A DNA stretch of 48,667 nt from a virus, in the IMG/VR virus record IMGVR_UViG_3300028829_003988, positions 1-48,667 of that record; one strand, given 5' to 3'. The notes under the pieces were generated by a model, which saw only the letters and a program-made list of their open reading frames with translations, did no database searches and was not told where the DNA came from. Each line of letters starts with the position of its first letter. Position 1 is the first letter of the stretch. The position numbers were made by a program, and so were the translations under genes. Positions 27,370 to 36,500 of this stretch are shown here, piece after piece.

Positions 27370-28749
27370 TTAAGATTTATTTTCTTTTTGTTTCCTTTTT
27401 TCAAGAAGTTCACGGATTCTTTCTTTGTTTTTTTCCTCCTTTTGTTCTTCAAGACCAAGGAACGTAACACTTTGTTCAGTATCAATTACTATCATCTCGT
27501 TATCAAACTTACAGTTTTCAAACACAATTCCATCTTTACCGATACGTGATTTAGTAATCGCAATAGTAGCTAAGTTCATTTCTTTTTGTTGTAATGATTT
27601 AGCGACTGAGATAATAACGTGACCTACCTGTGCTTTTTTAATTGAACCTCCCATTTGGTCCGTGGTAACAACTTCAGAGGAAATAGAACTTCTATTACCT
27701 TGAGTTGCCGTCCAACCAACTAAGTTCAATTCGTGACACATGGACTCGAAACCCCTCATAACCGAACCTTCACTTTTCCATTCATCCCCTAAGTTCTTAT
27801 CAGGAACAACACAATCGATATAATCTAAAACGACTAAATCTATTTTTGTTCCCTCAGCAGTCATCTTACGAATCTGATTTTTAATCTGATTCATTGTAAG
27901 AGTATCTGATGGTAGTTTTTTAAGAACTAATTTGTTAGGTGCATTTTCTCTGATTTCCTGAACTTTATTTATTACTTTGTCTTTATGCATTGACAGTAAA
28001 TCGGGTGCTATTTCAGTCCATAGAGTAAAATGTTTCCTTTGAATAATTTTAGGATTGTCTTCAAAGAAAATTTGAAGAACGTTATATCCTAAGTTGAATG
28101 CGTGGTTTGAAATCTTTGTGAGGAAGGTAGATTTACCAACACCCGTTGGTGCTAATATAACTCCTATTTCCCCTTTTGCCATTCCACCTTTAAGTAGGTT
28201 GTCGATACCCGGTATCCCCATAGGGATTGGGTGCCTAAAGTCTTCTTCAAGTACCTCTTCAAGGTTAGTAAAAACCTCAGAAGTACCTGTATCTACTTCC
28301 CCAACTTGTAAGGCTTCCCTCACCATTTCCTCCAAGTGGTCATAAGACTCAAAATCACCTTTATCGATGATTTTTTGAGCCCTAGACATAACCTTCTGAA
28401 GTTCTTGTTGTTTGCAAAATTTAAGACCTTTTTCCTGAACGAAGGTTTCTCCTTCAGCAGGGGCTTCTTTAACTTGCTCTAACATATCAAGAACCATCTT
28501 CTGAGCCATAGGAGATGAGACTTCTGACTTAATAAGTTGTTCAAGGGTATTGTATGAAGGTGTATGTTCATACTTTTGGTAATACTCCTTTAGGACCTGC
28601 ATAATCAACTTAAAATACTGATTATCAAAATATTTAGGTTCAATCACGTCAACAATAGAAGTAGCAAAGTCCTTATAAAGAACGATGTTATTTAATAACT
28701 GAATTTGAAATGTGTTTCCGAGATATCCGAAATTTTTTTCTTTCGACAT
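27370..28749 (-). CDS. 41: Replicative DNA helicase, DnaB / T4 gp41-like
   Basis: 459 residues (T4 gp41: 475). The N-terminal 150 residues are the DnaB-like helical domain. The RecA-type motor follows, with Walker A APTGVGKST at 200-208, Walker B as DLVVLDYIDCV, and a downstream ATQGNRSS...QMGGS segment typical of the H3/H4 motifs of DnaB-family helicases. The FRHPIPMGIPGIDNLLKGG lead-in to Walker A is characteristic of the phage branch. The C-terminus is a charged Glu/Lys-rich helix. It unwinds the fork 5' to 3' as a hexamer with a primase, which is not in this window. It lies between a small unknown gene and nrdB, on one transcript with uvsX and rnh. Confidence 0.92.
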   Translation of the reverse strand: MSKEKNFGYLGNTFQIQLLNNIVLYKDFATSIVDVIEPKYFDNQYFKLIMQVLKEYYQKYEHTPSYNTLEQLIKSEVSSPMAQKMVLDMLEQVKEAPAEGETFVQEKGLKFCKQQELQKVMSRAQKIIDKGDFESYDHLEEMVREALQVGEVDTGTSEVFTNLEEVLEEDFRHPIPMGIPGIDNLLKGGMAKGEIGVILAPTGVGKSTFLTKISNHAFNLGYNVLQIFFEDNPKIIQRKHFTLWTEIAPDLLSMHKDKVINKVQEIRENAPNKLVLKKLPSDTLTMNQIKNQIRKMTAEGTKIDLVVLDYIDCVVPDKNLGDEWKSEGSVMRGFESMCHELNLVGWTATQGNRSSISSEVVTTDQMGGSIKKAQVGHVIISVAKSLQQKEMNLATIAITKSRIGKDGIVFENCKFDNEMIVIDTEQSVTFLGLEEQKEEKNKERIRELLEKRKQKENKS

Positions 28750-28789
28750 GTTGATTGTGATTACTAATAATGTGTCTTAATAAATATAT

Positions 28790-29245
28790 TCAAGAAAGGG
28801 TATATTCCATATAATTCTGTGTCAATTTGTCAGAAGAAAAAACTTCAGTCAAGGACTTCAGAATGGACTTTAAATGAGGTCTTACGTCAACCGTGTACCT
28901 AATCTTCGGTGGGTATCTCTTGCCGTCCCAACCTCGATGCATGATAACTTCGTCATTATATTTAACATAGATGTTAAATACCTCGTCATCATCAGTCATA
29001 GAGGTGTCTAAAATTTTTGGGTCAGACATAATCTGATACTGGTTCTCCAGCATGTACCAAATTGTTTTAGATTTCAAATCGCCATGAATTTTCATATATA
29101 CGTCATTAACTGCGTCAGCTAATTCCATACTATTTTTAGCGTCTACGTTAAATCCTTTAACATTGTAATACCTCTGTACAATGATATTGTCATTCAATGT
29201 GAGTAGAAACTCCATCTTAGTAATGTCATTCTTTTCTTTACTCAT
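28790..29245 (-). CDS. Unknown small protein in replication cassette (151 aa)
   Basis: Not recognised. It is 151 residues with no membrane segment, a charged N-terminus, a central acidic stretch (MTDDDEVFNIYVKYND), and a C-terminal part with RGWDGKRYPPKIRYTVDV. It lies 12 nt after the RNase H gene and 40 nt before the helicase gene. T4 has small replication or late-transcription factors (59, 33, dsbA) between 32 and rnh, but I see no similarity to any of them. A helicase-loading or replication-accessory role is only a guess from position. Confidence 0.6.
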   Translation of the reverse strand: MSKEKNDITKMEFLLTLNDNIIVQRYYNVKGFNVDAKNSMELADAVNDVYMKIHGDLKSKTIWYMLENQYQIMSDPKILDTSMTDDDEVFNIYVKYNDEVIMHRGWDGKRYPPKIRYTVDVRPHLKSILKSLTEVFSSDKLTQNYMEYTLS

Positions 29246-29257
29246 TTTTTGTTTTTT

Positions 29258-30268
29258 TTAATTAGTTTTTCTAAATCTTCTTTTTTCTTTTCTTGTAAGT
29301 TTCATAAAAGGTGTCAAGAAATACACCCATGCGTTGTCTGTTTTAGGTAAGTACTTAAAAATCCCGTCATCCATCATCATTCTCATAAGATTTTGATATC
29401 CCCGACCTTCAGGGTCAATATCTTCTTTATAATAAAGTTCAACGAGTTCCCTTGCTTCGTCAGTTAACAAAGGTAAGGATAAATCCACTAAACTTCTATT
29501 AATAACATAGAATTCTTCACCATATACCCCCCTTTTTGTTTTACCTGAAAGTAAATTTTGTAATGCTCTGTTATCTTTGTCATTTTCGTGTAGTTGTTCA
29601 CCCTTCTGTAAAATATCGTCAACACTAACGACAGAATCAACTATCTCAGGAAAAAGTTTTACAAATGTTTTTTCACCAAAATAATATATCCCGTCAATAT
29701 TATCAGACTTATCACCTGATATTATTTTAAATGTTGTAACATTCTGATGAGGTATAGAAATATCTTTAAGTTTTACCTTATCACCAAACTTAATCATTTG
29801 TTTTTGAGTTGGTGAGTAGACTTGTACTCTTTCGGAAATTAGTTGTGTTAAGTCTTTATCCGCCGAGAATATTGTTTTGTTTTCATCTTCAGATATTTGA
29901 CAGTAGTATGCTATCATATCGTCCGATTCATTACCATCAACAACAACCTGACGAATAAACATCTCTTCCAAGTACTCTTTCACTCTCTTTTGTTGCCAAT
30001 TAAAAGATTGTTTTTGGATATCGTTTAGTCTGTTATAACGACGATTCTCTTTGTATTCAGGAAAAATCTTTTTCCTTTGATTAGAGTTGTCATTGCCGTC
30101 CCAAAAAACAATAACCTTATCGTAGTTGTATTCGGATATAAATCGTCTAATTGTATTCACAAAGTGGTAGATTCCACCTATGTGATTACCCTTATGGTAA
30201 TATTCCCGAACACCGTGATATCCAATCTTAAATAGATTGTTACCGTCCACTAATAAGGTTTTTGTCAC
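29258..30268 (-). CDS. rnh: RNase H / 5'-3' exonuclease (T4 Rnh-like, FEN family)
   Basis: 336 residues (T4 Rnh: 305). The acidic FEN-family residues are present in order: LLVDGNNLF (about 5-13), VIVFWDGN (about 52-59), VDGNESDDMIAYY (about 112-124), IFSADKDLTQL (about 133-143) and ISGDKSDNIDG, the helix-hairpin-helix start with its metal-binding Asp pair (about 184-194). The enzyme removes RNA primers and 5' flaps from Okazaki fragments behind the fork, aided by gp32. It starts with GTG at 30268, which gives the conserved MTKTLLVDGNN terminus; no better ATG precedes it. It follows uvsX by 10 nt. Confidence 0.9.
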   Translation of the reverse strand: MTKTLLVDGNNLFKIGYHGVREYYHKGNHIGGIYHFVNTIRRFISEYNYDKVIVFWDGNDNSNQRKKIFPEYKENRRYNRLNDIQKQSFNWQQKRVKEYLEEMFIRQVVVDGNESDDMIAYYCQISEDENKTIFSADKDLTQLISERVQVYSPTQKQMIKFGDKVKLKDISIPHQNVTTFKIISGDKSDNIDGIYYFGEKTFVKLFPEIVDSVVSVDDILQKGEQLHENDKDNRALQNLLSGKTKRGVYGEEFYVINRSLVDLSLPLLTDEARELVELYYKEDIDPEGRGYQNLMRMMMDDGIFKYLPKTDNAWVYFLTPFMKLTRKEKRRFRKTN

Positions 30269-30278
30269 TTGTTTTAAA

Positions 30279-31283
30279 TTACGCGATTAGACTATCTTCT
30301 TCCAACTTAAAATCACTACCTGTTCCAATAATATCTTTCCAATACTCAGAATGTTCTGACTTGTACTTTTCAATAGACTTCTTCTCTTCCGTTGAGTCTT
30401 TACCCGCTAAGAATCCATGAGCAGTTACAAGTATTCTACCATCTTCATATCCTAGTCCGTTAATGTGGTTTTTCATTACAGAGACTTTTGTTCTGCTAGC
30501 GAATTTTACTTTTCTTTTGTCTTTTACTGCAGTAATCTTCGTAGTTCCTGCATTCTTTTGATTACCAAACAAGAATACCATTGATGAGTTCAACCAAATC
30601 GCTTCACCACCCTTCGCCTTGATTTTAGGTTGTCCAAAAGGATTGTCGGGGAGTTCTACCCATGGTTGATTAACAATAACCAAAGTGTTTTCGTGTTTAG
30701 AGTCTGACCTACGTGAACCTGATATTCTTTGGTTAATACCCATTCCTATTTTGTCTGCGAGTACCGCAGCGTTGTGTTGTTTACCTCCTTTACCGTCATA
30801 AGTCATCTTACAAGGTACAGAACCTACCGAGTCCCAAAGGAAAAGAAGGTCATAATCCAAGTCTCCCTTTTCTTGCGCATCTAACAAAGAATTGATATAG
30901 TCTGTAATTTGCTCGATGTATTCAAAGTTGTTATTGAAGATAAAAAATCCATCCCAATCCAACTCTCCAGTTTCTTCATCCACTAATTCTTCACATTCAA
31001 AACCCATAAGTTTTGCGTGGTCAAACGACCATTTTTGTTCCGTAATGATAAATACTGGAAGAATACCTCTCTTTTGTGCGTCAACCGCCGCTTTAACCAA
31101 AGCAGTTGTTTTACCTGTGTCTGAATGACCCAAGAACATATTAAGATGTCCCATAGCAGGTCCAGGTACTCCTACGGCATCCAAAAAATCAGTGCCCAAG
31201 TCATAGAATCTTTGAGGTTTGAATTTTGCCGAAGAAGAAAACTGCTTCTTTATGTCTTTAAATGATTTTTTCTTAATTGCCAT
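30279..31283 (-). CDS. uvsX: RecA-like recombinase UvsX
   Basis: 334 residues (T4 UvsX: 391). Walker A is GHSDTGKT at 52-59 and Walker B is LLFLWDSVGSV (about 146-156). The KGGEAIWLNSSMVFLFG stretch is the RecA-fold region with the DNA-binding loop. IITEQKWSFDHAKLMGF matches the UvsX/RecA branch. It promotes strand exchange, recombination-dependent replication and repair on gp32-coated DNA. No UvsY homologue is in view. It is separated from gp32 by 86 nt holding a small hairpin, so its expression may be lower than that of gp32. Confidence 0.93.
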   Translation of the reverse strand: MAIKKKSFKDIKKQFSSSAKFKPQRFYDLGTDFLDAVGVPGPAMGHLNMFLGHSDTGKTTALVKAAVDAQKRGILPVFIITEQKWSFDHAKLMGFECEELVDEETGELDWDGFFIFNNNFEYIEQITDYINSLLDAQEKGDLDYDLLFLWDSVGSVPCKMTYDGKGGKQHNAAVLADKIGMGINQRISGSRRSDSKHENTLVIVNQPWVELPDNPFGQPKIKAKGGEAIWLNSSMVFLFGNQKNAGTTKITAVKDKRKVKFASRTKVSVMKNHINGLGYEDGRILVTAHGFLAGKDSTEEKKSIEKYKSEHSEYWKDIIGTGSDFKLEEDSLIA

Positions 31284-31319
31284 TGTATTTTGTTTTTTTC
31301 ATTACAAAAATTTCATAAT

Positions 31320-31356
31320 GATAAAGATGGGAGAGTTGTTACACCCCCCCATCTAT
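31320..31356 (-). terminator. Weak hairpin between gp32 and uvsX genes
   Basis: GATGGG (326-331) can pair with CCCATC (348-353), in a gap that also holds a run of seven C. On the minus strand the stem is followed only by TTTATCATT, so it would be a leaky terminator or attenuator. That would let gp32, needed in large amounts, be made in excess over downstream genes. Weak evidence. Confidence 0.3.
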
Positions 31357-31369
31357 TGTTTTGTTTTTG

Positions 31370-32230
31370 TTAGAAAGGAAGGTCTTCGTCAACCTGCATT
31401 TTTGTTTGTGGGTCTTTTAATTCTTCAGTAGTTTCTGTCTTAGTAGTTGTAGTACCACCAATTGTTTCGGTAGTGTCGTCACCATAGACAAACTTCTTAA
31501 GTTCAGAATCCCATACAGGTGTCTCACCACGTGCAACCGCCTCAAGATACTCAATAGGTCTTTGTGCGTAAACGTCAGACCATGTCATACCATCTTCTAT
31601 CCATTCTTTCATTTGGTCCGCATCTCCACTTAAAGGACATGGGTCATCATACATGATTGTCTGAACAACGGTGTATTCAATTCCTGAATTAGTCTTAGAT
31701 TTAGATAGTTCGACAATGAGGTCACGACCTTCGTTACCATCCGTAACGTCTCCTTTTGCCCTCCAAATAGGAATGATTTTATCGAGAATACCCTCCTGCT
31801 TATAGTTGTCTTTAAATCTCCAAAACTTTACCCCGTCTTCTTCATTATCTCGGTCAATAACCTTCACAATGTAAAACTTACGAGGTCGGTATTGCATTGC
31901 CAACTTCTTATCCGCCTCTTTACCCGTAGACATGAGTTCTTCATATACTTCAGTTAGTGGTGAACGTTCTCCATCATTTTTTCCTGGGTCGTATAGTTTA
32001 ACCCATCGTCCATCAACTTGTACTTCGTGAAACCATACCTCCTTAAATGGTGATGAACCGTCAGGAGTGGGGAGTATTCTAATTCGTGATTGCCCTGATT
32101 TGGTTCCTTTAGGTAGATACGTAGTGTAGTATTTTTTAAGACGTTCTTGTTGCGTCATTCCGTCTCCACCACCGCGAGACTCTGTGTTTTTTTCGTACTG
32201 TGCCAGTACTGCGTCGAGTGCATTTGCCAT
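31370..32230 (-). CDS. 32: Single-stranded DNA-binding protein, gp32-like
   Basis: 286 residues (T4 gp32: 301). Its layout follows gp32: a basic N-terminal segment (MTQQERLKKYYTTYLPKG) for cooperative binding, an OB-fold core starting with QSRIRILPTPDG and KEVWFHEVQV, and an acidic C-terminal arm. The T4 zinc-binding His/Cys set is not present; only one Cys is seen. After a Thr-rich linker the arm ends in DEDLPF, closely like the DDDIPF tip of bacterial SSB rather than the T4 arm. It coats single strands and organises UvsX, helicase and RNase H, all encoded downstream on the same strand. It has its own promoter candidate and a terminator upstream, so it is the first gene of the cassette. Confidence 0.85.
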   Translation of the reverse strand: MANALDAVLAQYEKNTESRGGGDGMTQQERLKKYYTTYLPKGTKSGQSRIRILPTPDGSSPFKEVWFHEVQVDGRWVKLYDPGKNDGERSPLTEVYEELMSTGKEADKKLAMQYRPRKFYIVKVIDRDNEEDGVKFWRFKDNYKQEGILDKIIPIWRAKGDVTDGNEGRDLIVELSKSKTNSGIEYTVVQTIMYDDPCPLSGDADQMKEWIEDGMTWSDVYAQRPIEYLEAVARGETPVWDSELKKFVYGDDTTETIGGTTTTKTETTEELKDPQTKMQVDEDLPF

Positions 32231-32277
32231 AATTTTTTTCTTTTATTCGTTAAATTTTTATCTATTACTCAATGTAA

Positions 32278-32305
32278 AATATAACAACGAAAAACACTAA
32301 GTCAA
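32278..32305 (-). promoter_or_regulatory. Candidate promoter of the gp32 cassette
   Basis: On the minus strand TTGACT (32305-32300), a 16-nt spacer and TATATTTT (from 32283) lie in the 115-nt gap before gp32. This fits a general -35/-10 layout and roughly the Bacteroidota pattern TTG / TAnnTTTG with one mismatch. The start site would be near 32271, giving a leader of about 40 nt. It lies just past the upstream terminator, which supports it. Confidence 0.45.
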
Positions 32306-32315
32306 ATGATACACA

Positions 32316-32347
32316 TAAAAAAGGACCATCAATATGGTCCTTTTTTT
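32316..32347 (-). terminator. Bidirectional terminator before gp32 cassette
   Basis: An 8-bp stem (AGGACCAT, 322-329, with ATGGTCCT, 334-341) and a 4-nt loop are flanked by A-run and T-run, so it works in both directions. It directly follows the lipoprotein stop and insulates the hub-gene transcript from the replication cassette. Confidence 0.9.
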
Positions 32348-32621
32348 ATTCTGATATGTCAGTACGAACTATTAGAACCCCTTCTTCCGTTGGGTGTTTT
32401 TCAATCACCCATGTGATACCGTTCCAATCTGTCCATTTTTCACCGACTTTAATTGTACTCTCCCAATACTTTATAGGGTATTGTCCGTCCCAATATGTGG
32501 GAATCATTGCGTCAAATCCAAATTTACTAGGATTTTTGTATACTTTTGTTGGGATTGTATTATAACATCCCGAAAATAAAAAAGTAATTAATATTAATAG
32601 TATTTTATAATCTATCTTCAT
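32346..32621 (-). CDS. Small lipoprotein (91 aa)
   Basis: The start is taken at ATG 32621, not at an upstream ATG at 32678, because it then begins with a proper signal peptide: MKIDYK, a hydrophobic core LLILITFLF, and lipobox LFSGC with the lipidated Cys at about residue 18. The mature part is about 70 residues with Trp-rich segments (TYWDGQYP, WTDWNGITWVIE). The residues after Cys (YNTIP) lack the acidic export signal of flavobacterial surface lipoproteins, so it probably faces the periplasm. It overlaps the 3' end of the preceding gene by 17 nt and ends at a terminator. It could be a superinfection-exclusion or lysis-related lipoprotein; the sequence does not decide. Confidence 0.75.
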   Translation of the reverse strand: MKIDYKILLILITFLFSGCYNTIPTKVYKNPSKFGFDAMIPTYWDGQYPIKYWESTIKVGEKWTDWNGITWVIEKHPTEEGVLIVRTDISE

Positions 32622-33237
32622 CTTCAAATGGTTTATCAAAAGACTTTTTGATATCACCATCAGAATAACTTTCAACATCGTCAGAGGTTAAAACGTATTC
32701 GTTTTTACCTGTTTGTTCTAACTCATCTTGTTTGTCCATAAAGAAGTCTGTTAGTTTTTGATTGTATGGATAACTATCAAGACTTCTCAACTGTAATTTT
32801 TCTTCAGGTGATTTTTGTCTGTATTTTTCAACTTTTTGTTCTAAGTCGTTAATCTTATTTAAGATAGTGTCCATCTCACCTAATTTAGAAGTTAAATCAT
32901 CTAACTTACTAAACATATTCTCCATATACTCATCCTGTTTGTCAGAAATATCTTTCTGAGTTGTTACTAAATCTGTAATGTCTAACTCCTCAACACCACC
33001 TTCATCAGTAATATCGACACTTTCATCTCCAACAACTTCAACATCTGGGTCACTATCAACGTCTACAGGTTCAGGAACTTCCTCAACATTTGTTTCGGTA
33101 TCTACACCCATTTCCAAATTTTCATCACCACCTTCATCAGGTAGTGGGGGTAATTCAGTATCTTCCTGCTCAATGATATAATTAGTTATCTTATTATATC
33201 TTTCAATTTCATTTATAATTTTTTTATCTATAGACAT
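32605..33237 (-). CDS. Acidic coiled-coil protein (210 aa)
   Basis: Not recognised. It is 210 residues: a helical start (MSIDKKIINEIERYNKITNYI), a very acidic low-complexity region rich in Asp, Glu, Pro and Val (about 24-85), then a coiled coil (about 92-140, MFSKLDDLTSKLGEMDTILN and following heptads), and a C-terminal mixed part. No signal peptide. It lies between the hub genes and the lipoprotein, so it might be a virion assembly or scaffold-like protein, by analogy with acidic helical phage scaffolds. That is inference only. Confidence 0.6.
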   Translation of the reverse strand: MSIDKKIINEIERYNKITNYIIEQEDTELPPLPDEGGDENLEMGVDTETNVEEVPEPVDVDSDPDVEVVGDESVDITDEGGVEELDITDLVTTQKDISDKQDEYMENMFSKLDDLTSKLGEMDTILNKINDLEQKVEKYRQKSPEEKLQLRSLDSYPYNQKLTDFFMDKQDELEQTGKNEYVLTSDDVESYSDGDIKKSFDKPFEDEDRL

Positions 33238-33248
33238 TTTTCTAATTT

Positions 33249-33473
33249 TTAACCATTTAATAATGTTTTTACGCCATGTCGTGTCTCAACTTTCATAGTT
33301 CTATTAACCTTCATAGTGTTATCAACTCTTTCAATTAAACCATCTCTCATTCTGACGGTATAACAATCTCCAGTATCTAAATCACAAACTTCTTTATAAC
33401 CATCACCATTATCTCTTTCAGTAATTCTACTATCTTTTTGTAGGTAGTCGTCTAATAAATTTTTAATGTTCAT
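33249..33473 (-). CDS. Unknown small protein (74 aa)
   Basis: Not recognised. ATG at 33473 is preferred over an in-frame TTG at 33518 because it gives a normal start (MNIKNLLDDYL) and a gap for a TATTTATA box 14 nt upstream. The protein is 74 residues with two cysteines (VCDLDTGDCYTVRM) and is otherwise charged and soluble. It follows the giant hub gene and may head a short transcript with the two genes after it. Confidence 0.55.
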   Translation of the reverse strand: MNIKNLLDDYLQKDSRITERDNGDGYKEVCDLDTGDCYTVRMRDGLIERVDNTMKVNRTMKVETRHGVKTLLNG

Positions 33474-33487
33474 TTGTAATCTTTTTA

Positions 33488-33495
33488 TATAAATA
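33488..33495 (-). promoter_or_regulatory. TATTTATA box before the 74-aa gene
   Basis: TATTTATA on the coding strand, 14 nt before the ATG at 33473. It is one of four similar boxes at nearly the same distance from late-gene starts in this window, a candidate late promoter or translation element. Confidence 0.4.
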
Positions 33496-33514
33496 TGTTT
33501 ATTGTTAGGAATAT

Positions 33515-36500
33515 TCAACTTTCACCTCTCTGTATCACAGATTTAAATATATCTAACCACTGTTCATAATTAGTTTTGAATTTTTCGTTGGTTTGTTTTT
33601 GATAATTAACCTCTTTTATAATATCAGATGCACTTCCGTTAATTGTCGGATTAGAGTAAATATTACTCATATAAACAGTTGTTAAAGTTTTAGGTAATTC
33701 ATCTATAACTGCCCCTTGTTGTAGTACATCGTATATTGCATCGGCCATGGGTCCGATTGGGTTAAGTGTTGCTCTCATAAAATCTAATGATTTTTCGATA
33801 TTATCAAATGATGCTATTGTTGTTAAAATCCCCCCATATTGTACACAAACCTGAGAATCGAAGAATTGGTCTCTATTAGTTACTAATATATCAGTTCTTA
33901 CATCCATAATATTGTTATTATAGCAATTTTCTCTGATTGACTGATTTTGTGTCGATATTCCGTATATTAATGTTTTTATCTTATCACTTGTAAAATCTTT
34001 ACTGTTAACATAATCAATAACTTCTTGCGCTTGTATTGGTGTTTTTACCATTTCGGTAAATGGTTTTTGAGGATATTTGGTAATCTCTTGTCCCTTTTCT
34101 TCTGGTCCTTGGGAGATGTTTTTCATCTTAGTTAATGCTAAATCATTTTCCGTCCCACCTGTTTTAGCGTTTGTTTCAATTTGTCTGACTTTCTCCTCCC
34201 ATTGTTTTAATAGCTGTCTATTAACACTAGCAACTAACTTATCAGGTGGTGATAGTGCAAATTTCGGTATTCTTACCCCGTCAAAATTAGTGGTAAAACC
34301 TCTATTAGTTATATTATGTGTTACATTCATAATTAAATACGGTCCATAAAATAAGGGTACGTTTGTTAGGTTAAAGTACATCGTGGGTTGTATCATAGCG
34401 TTACCCATAGACTGTACTTGACATGTATAACTTCTAGTTTTATAAAAATTATAAAGAGATTGAGATTGTTGAGCCACTTGTTGACCCGAAGCTTGAGAAC
34501 CTATGTCCTCCAATACTTGGAATGTCGGTCCAATATTTTTGTGTTGATTCATGTCTATAGAGACTGAGTTAAATACTCCCTGATTTCTTTTTCCGAAATC
34601 TACCTGAAATCCTACACATCTATTACTATCAGAATAGTTAGTTTTGTTTGTTTGATTTTCTCTTAATGGGCAATCCGATGGGTTTGTTATATCAAACGCG
34701 TCGTCACCTTTTCTAAAAGTATTATTCTGCCCTGTACCTAAATTAGAGGATGGTTCACCAACATAAATTCCAATCATTCTCGGTCTACTATCTCTAGTAT
34801 CGACTTCCATAAACGTACCGAATAGGTCATTCGGTATGTCTTGTGGTAATGGTTCATTTTTCTTAGTCCTATCATTTCTACCGTAGAAATTAGTATACGC
34901 GGGTGTTGGTATAAATGTAAAATTATTTTTTTGGTATATCAGACCTAATAACCCATAAACTGACATTTTGTCACTTCTACCTGTTATAAAACCTTCTAAT
35001 TCGGAAATATTTACAACTACCTTATCCCCCACCGGTCTGTTCGCTCTATCTAAAAATAAGAAGTCTTCAAAAATAGTTCTGTTTTTAAAGTCTTGACCTG
35101 CCACCCATTTATCATTAAGTGCTTGAAACGTTTTCCATAGTTCAAGTTTTGGTATATTTCCGTCTATCTTAGACAGTCCTAATGATTCTTCAGTAATAGA
35201 TACCGATGGTAAATCTCTATTCAATTTTATAAATATCTGATTTAGTATATCCTTTTGGAAGTTTTCTTGTTCCCCAAGGTACTCGTTAATTTCGTTTATA
35301 AAATTATCTTTATTCATCGTTTGGTCTTTCGACTTTTTAGATGCATAAATTTTTATGATAGGAGATAATAGTTGAACATTACTTTCAGTAAATTCAAATT
35401 CCATATCAACAAAAAAGTCGGTTAGATATGAGCCGTTATCTCCATACTTAAATCCTCCCTCGGAGAAATCTCCAACATATTCATACATTGCCTTCCACGC
35501 ACTCGGATAAGACGCCTTACTTGACCCTAAACTTACACCTCCACCTTCGGTAGGTAATGAGTTCTGTACATAGTTTCCAAAATTATAAGGGTCTTCAATT
35601 TTTTGTGACGATAATGTTGTTAATGAACCATAAACTTTATTATTATATTTCGATGGGTTTCCAATTTTAAGTATGATATCTTTATTTGTGAGTACGTCCA
35701 AATTATAGTTTATGAATTGTGTGCTTTGTGAGTTAGTTAAACTTTTCAATACATTGTCAAAATTTAACTGTTCACTAGGAGCATTAACCATTAATAAAGA
35801 TTTTAAAACTTCATGAATATTTAAATCATATTTATATAAATTAGGTCCATTGTATAAACTTTCCTGATTTTCATAAACCGATTTCCATCTACTCAGTTCA
35901 GTTGAAGGGACTTCTCCATTTTCATATTGACCCCTCACCTCTTCACTATTTATAAACTCTTCAAATGTTGTGTTTCCTCTGTTAACTAAGAATTGTGTTT
36001 TATTCGGTGGTTGACAAAAATTTAAAAAGTGTTGTTCAAATAAATCCAACATGTCTTTAGTAAAGACACCGAAAATATCATCTATCGATGAATAAGTTAA
36101 AGAAGTATCATTACCTAAATTAAACGCCTGTGTATTTTTATTTTCAGGGTTAATATGTTTTATATATTGATTAGGTTTTGGTTTATCAATCATTTCATTT
36201 GAGTAGTATCCGTAGTTTGAAGATGACCATAATGACCTTACCCCTCCATTATAAATCGATGGGTTTGTTGTTACATTTTGTTTGTGGTTACCAACCGCAT
36301 CAAAACATTCAAATCTTGTTTGATTAAATTTAGCTTCACCAAAAGAAGGTATTATTAGTACCTTATTTTCTTTATTCTCTCTAAAATCATAATTACCTAA
36401 AACATTAAAGTACTGTGACCATGTATTCATCTGATAATCGGTCTCAGGGTCTTTAGAAAGTTTTATTTTTGTTTTTGATGTCGTACCTATTTGTAATCCT

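Noticed and set aside
32622-32678. Longer start for the lipoprotein gene at 32678
   Set aside because: It would put 19 extra residues before the signal peptide and overlap the preceding gene more deeply. ATG 32621 gives a standard lipoprotein signal.
33488-33495. T4-type late promoter TATAAATA reading along the plus strand
   Set aside because: The plus-strand reading is an exact TATAAATA, but it would drive antisense RNA into gene 3' ends. All genes here are on the minus strand, so the box is treated in coding-strand orientation.
33474-33518. TTG start at 33518 for the 74-aa gene
   Set aside because: The ATG at 33473 gives a normal N-terminus, and the TTG version would swallow the TATTTATA box.
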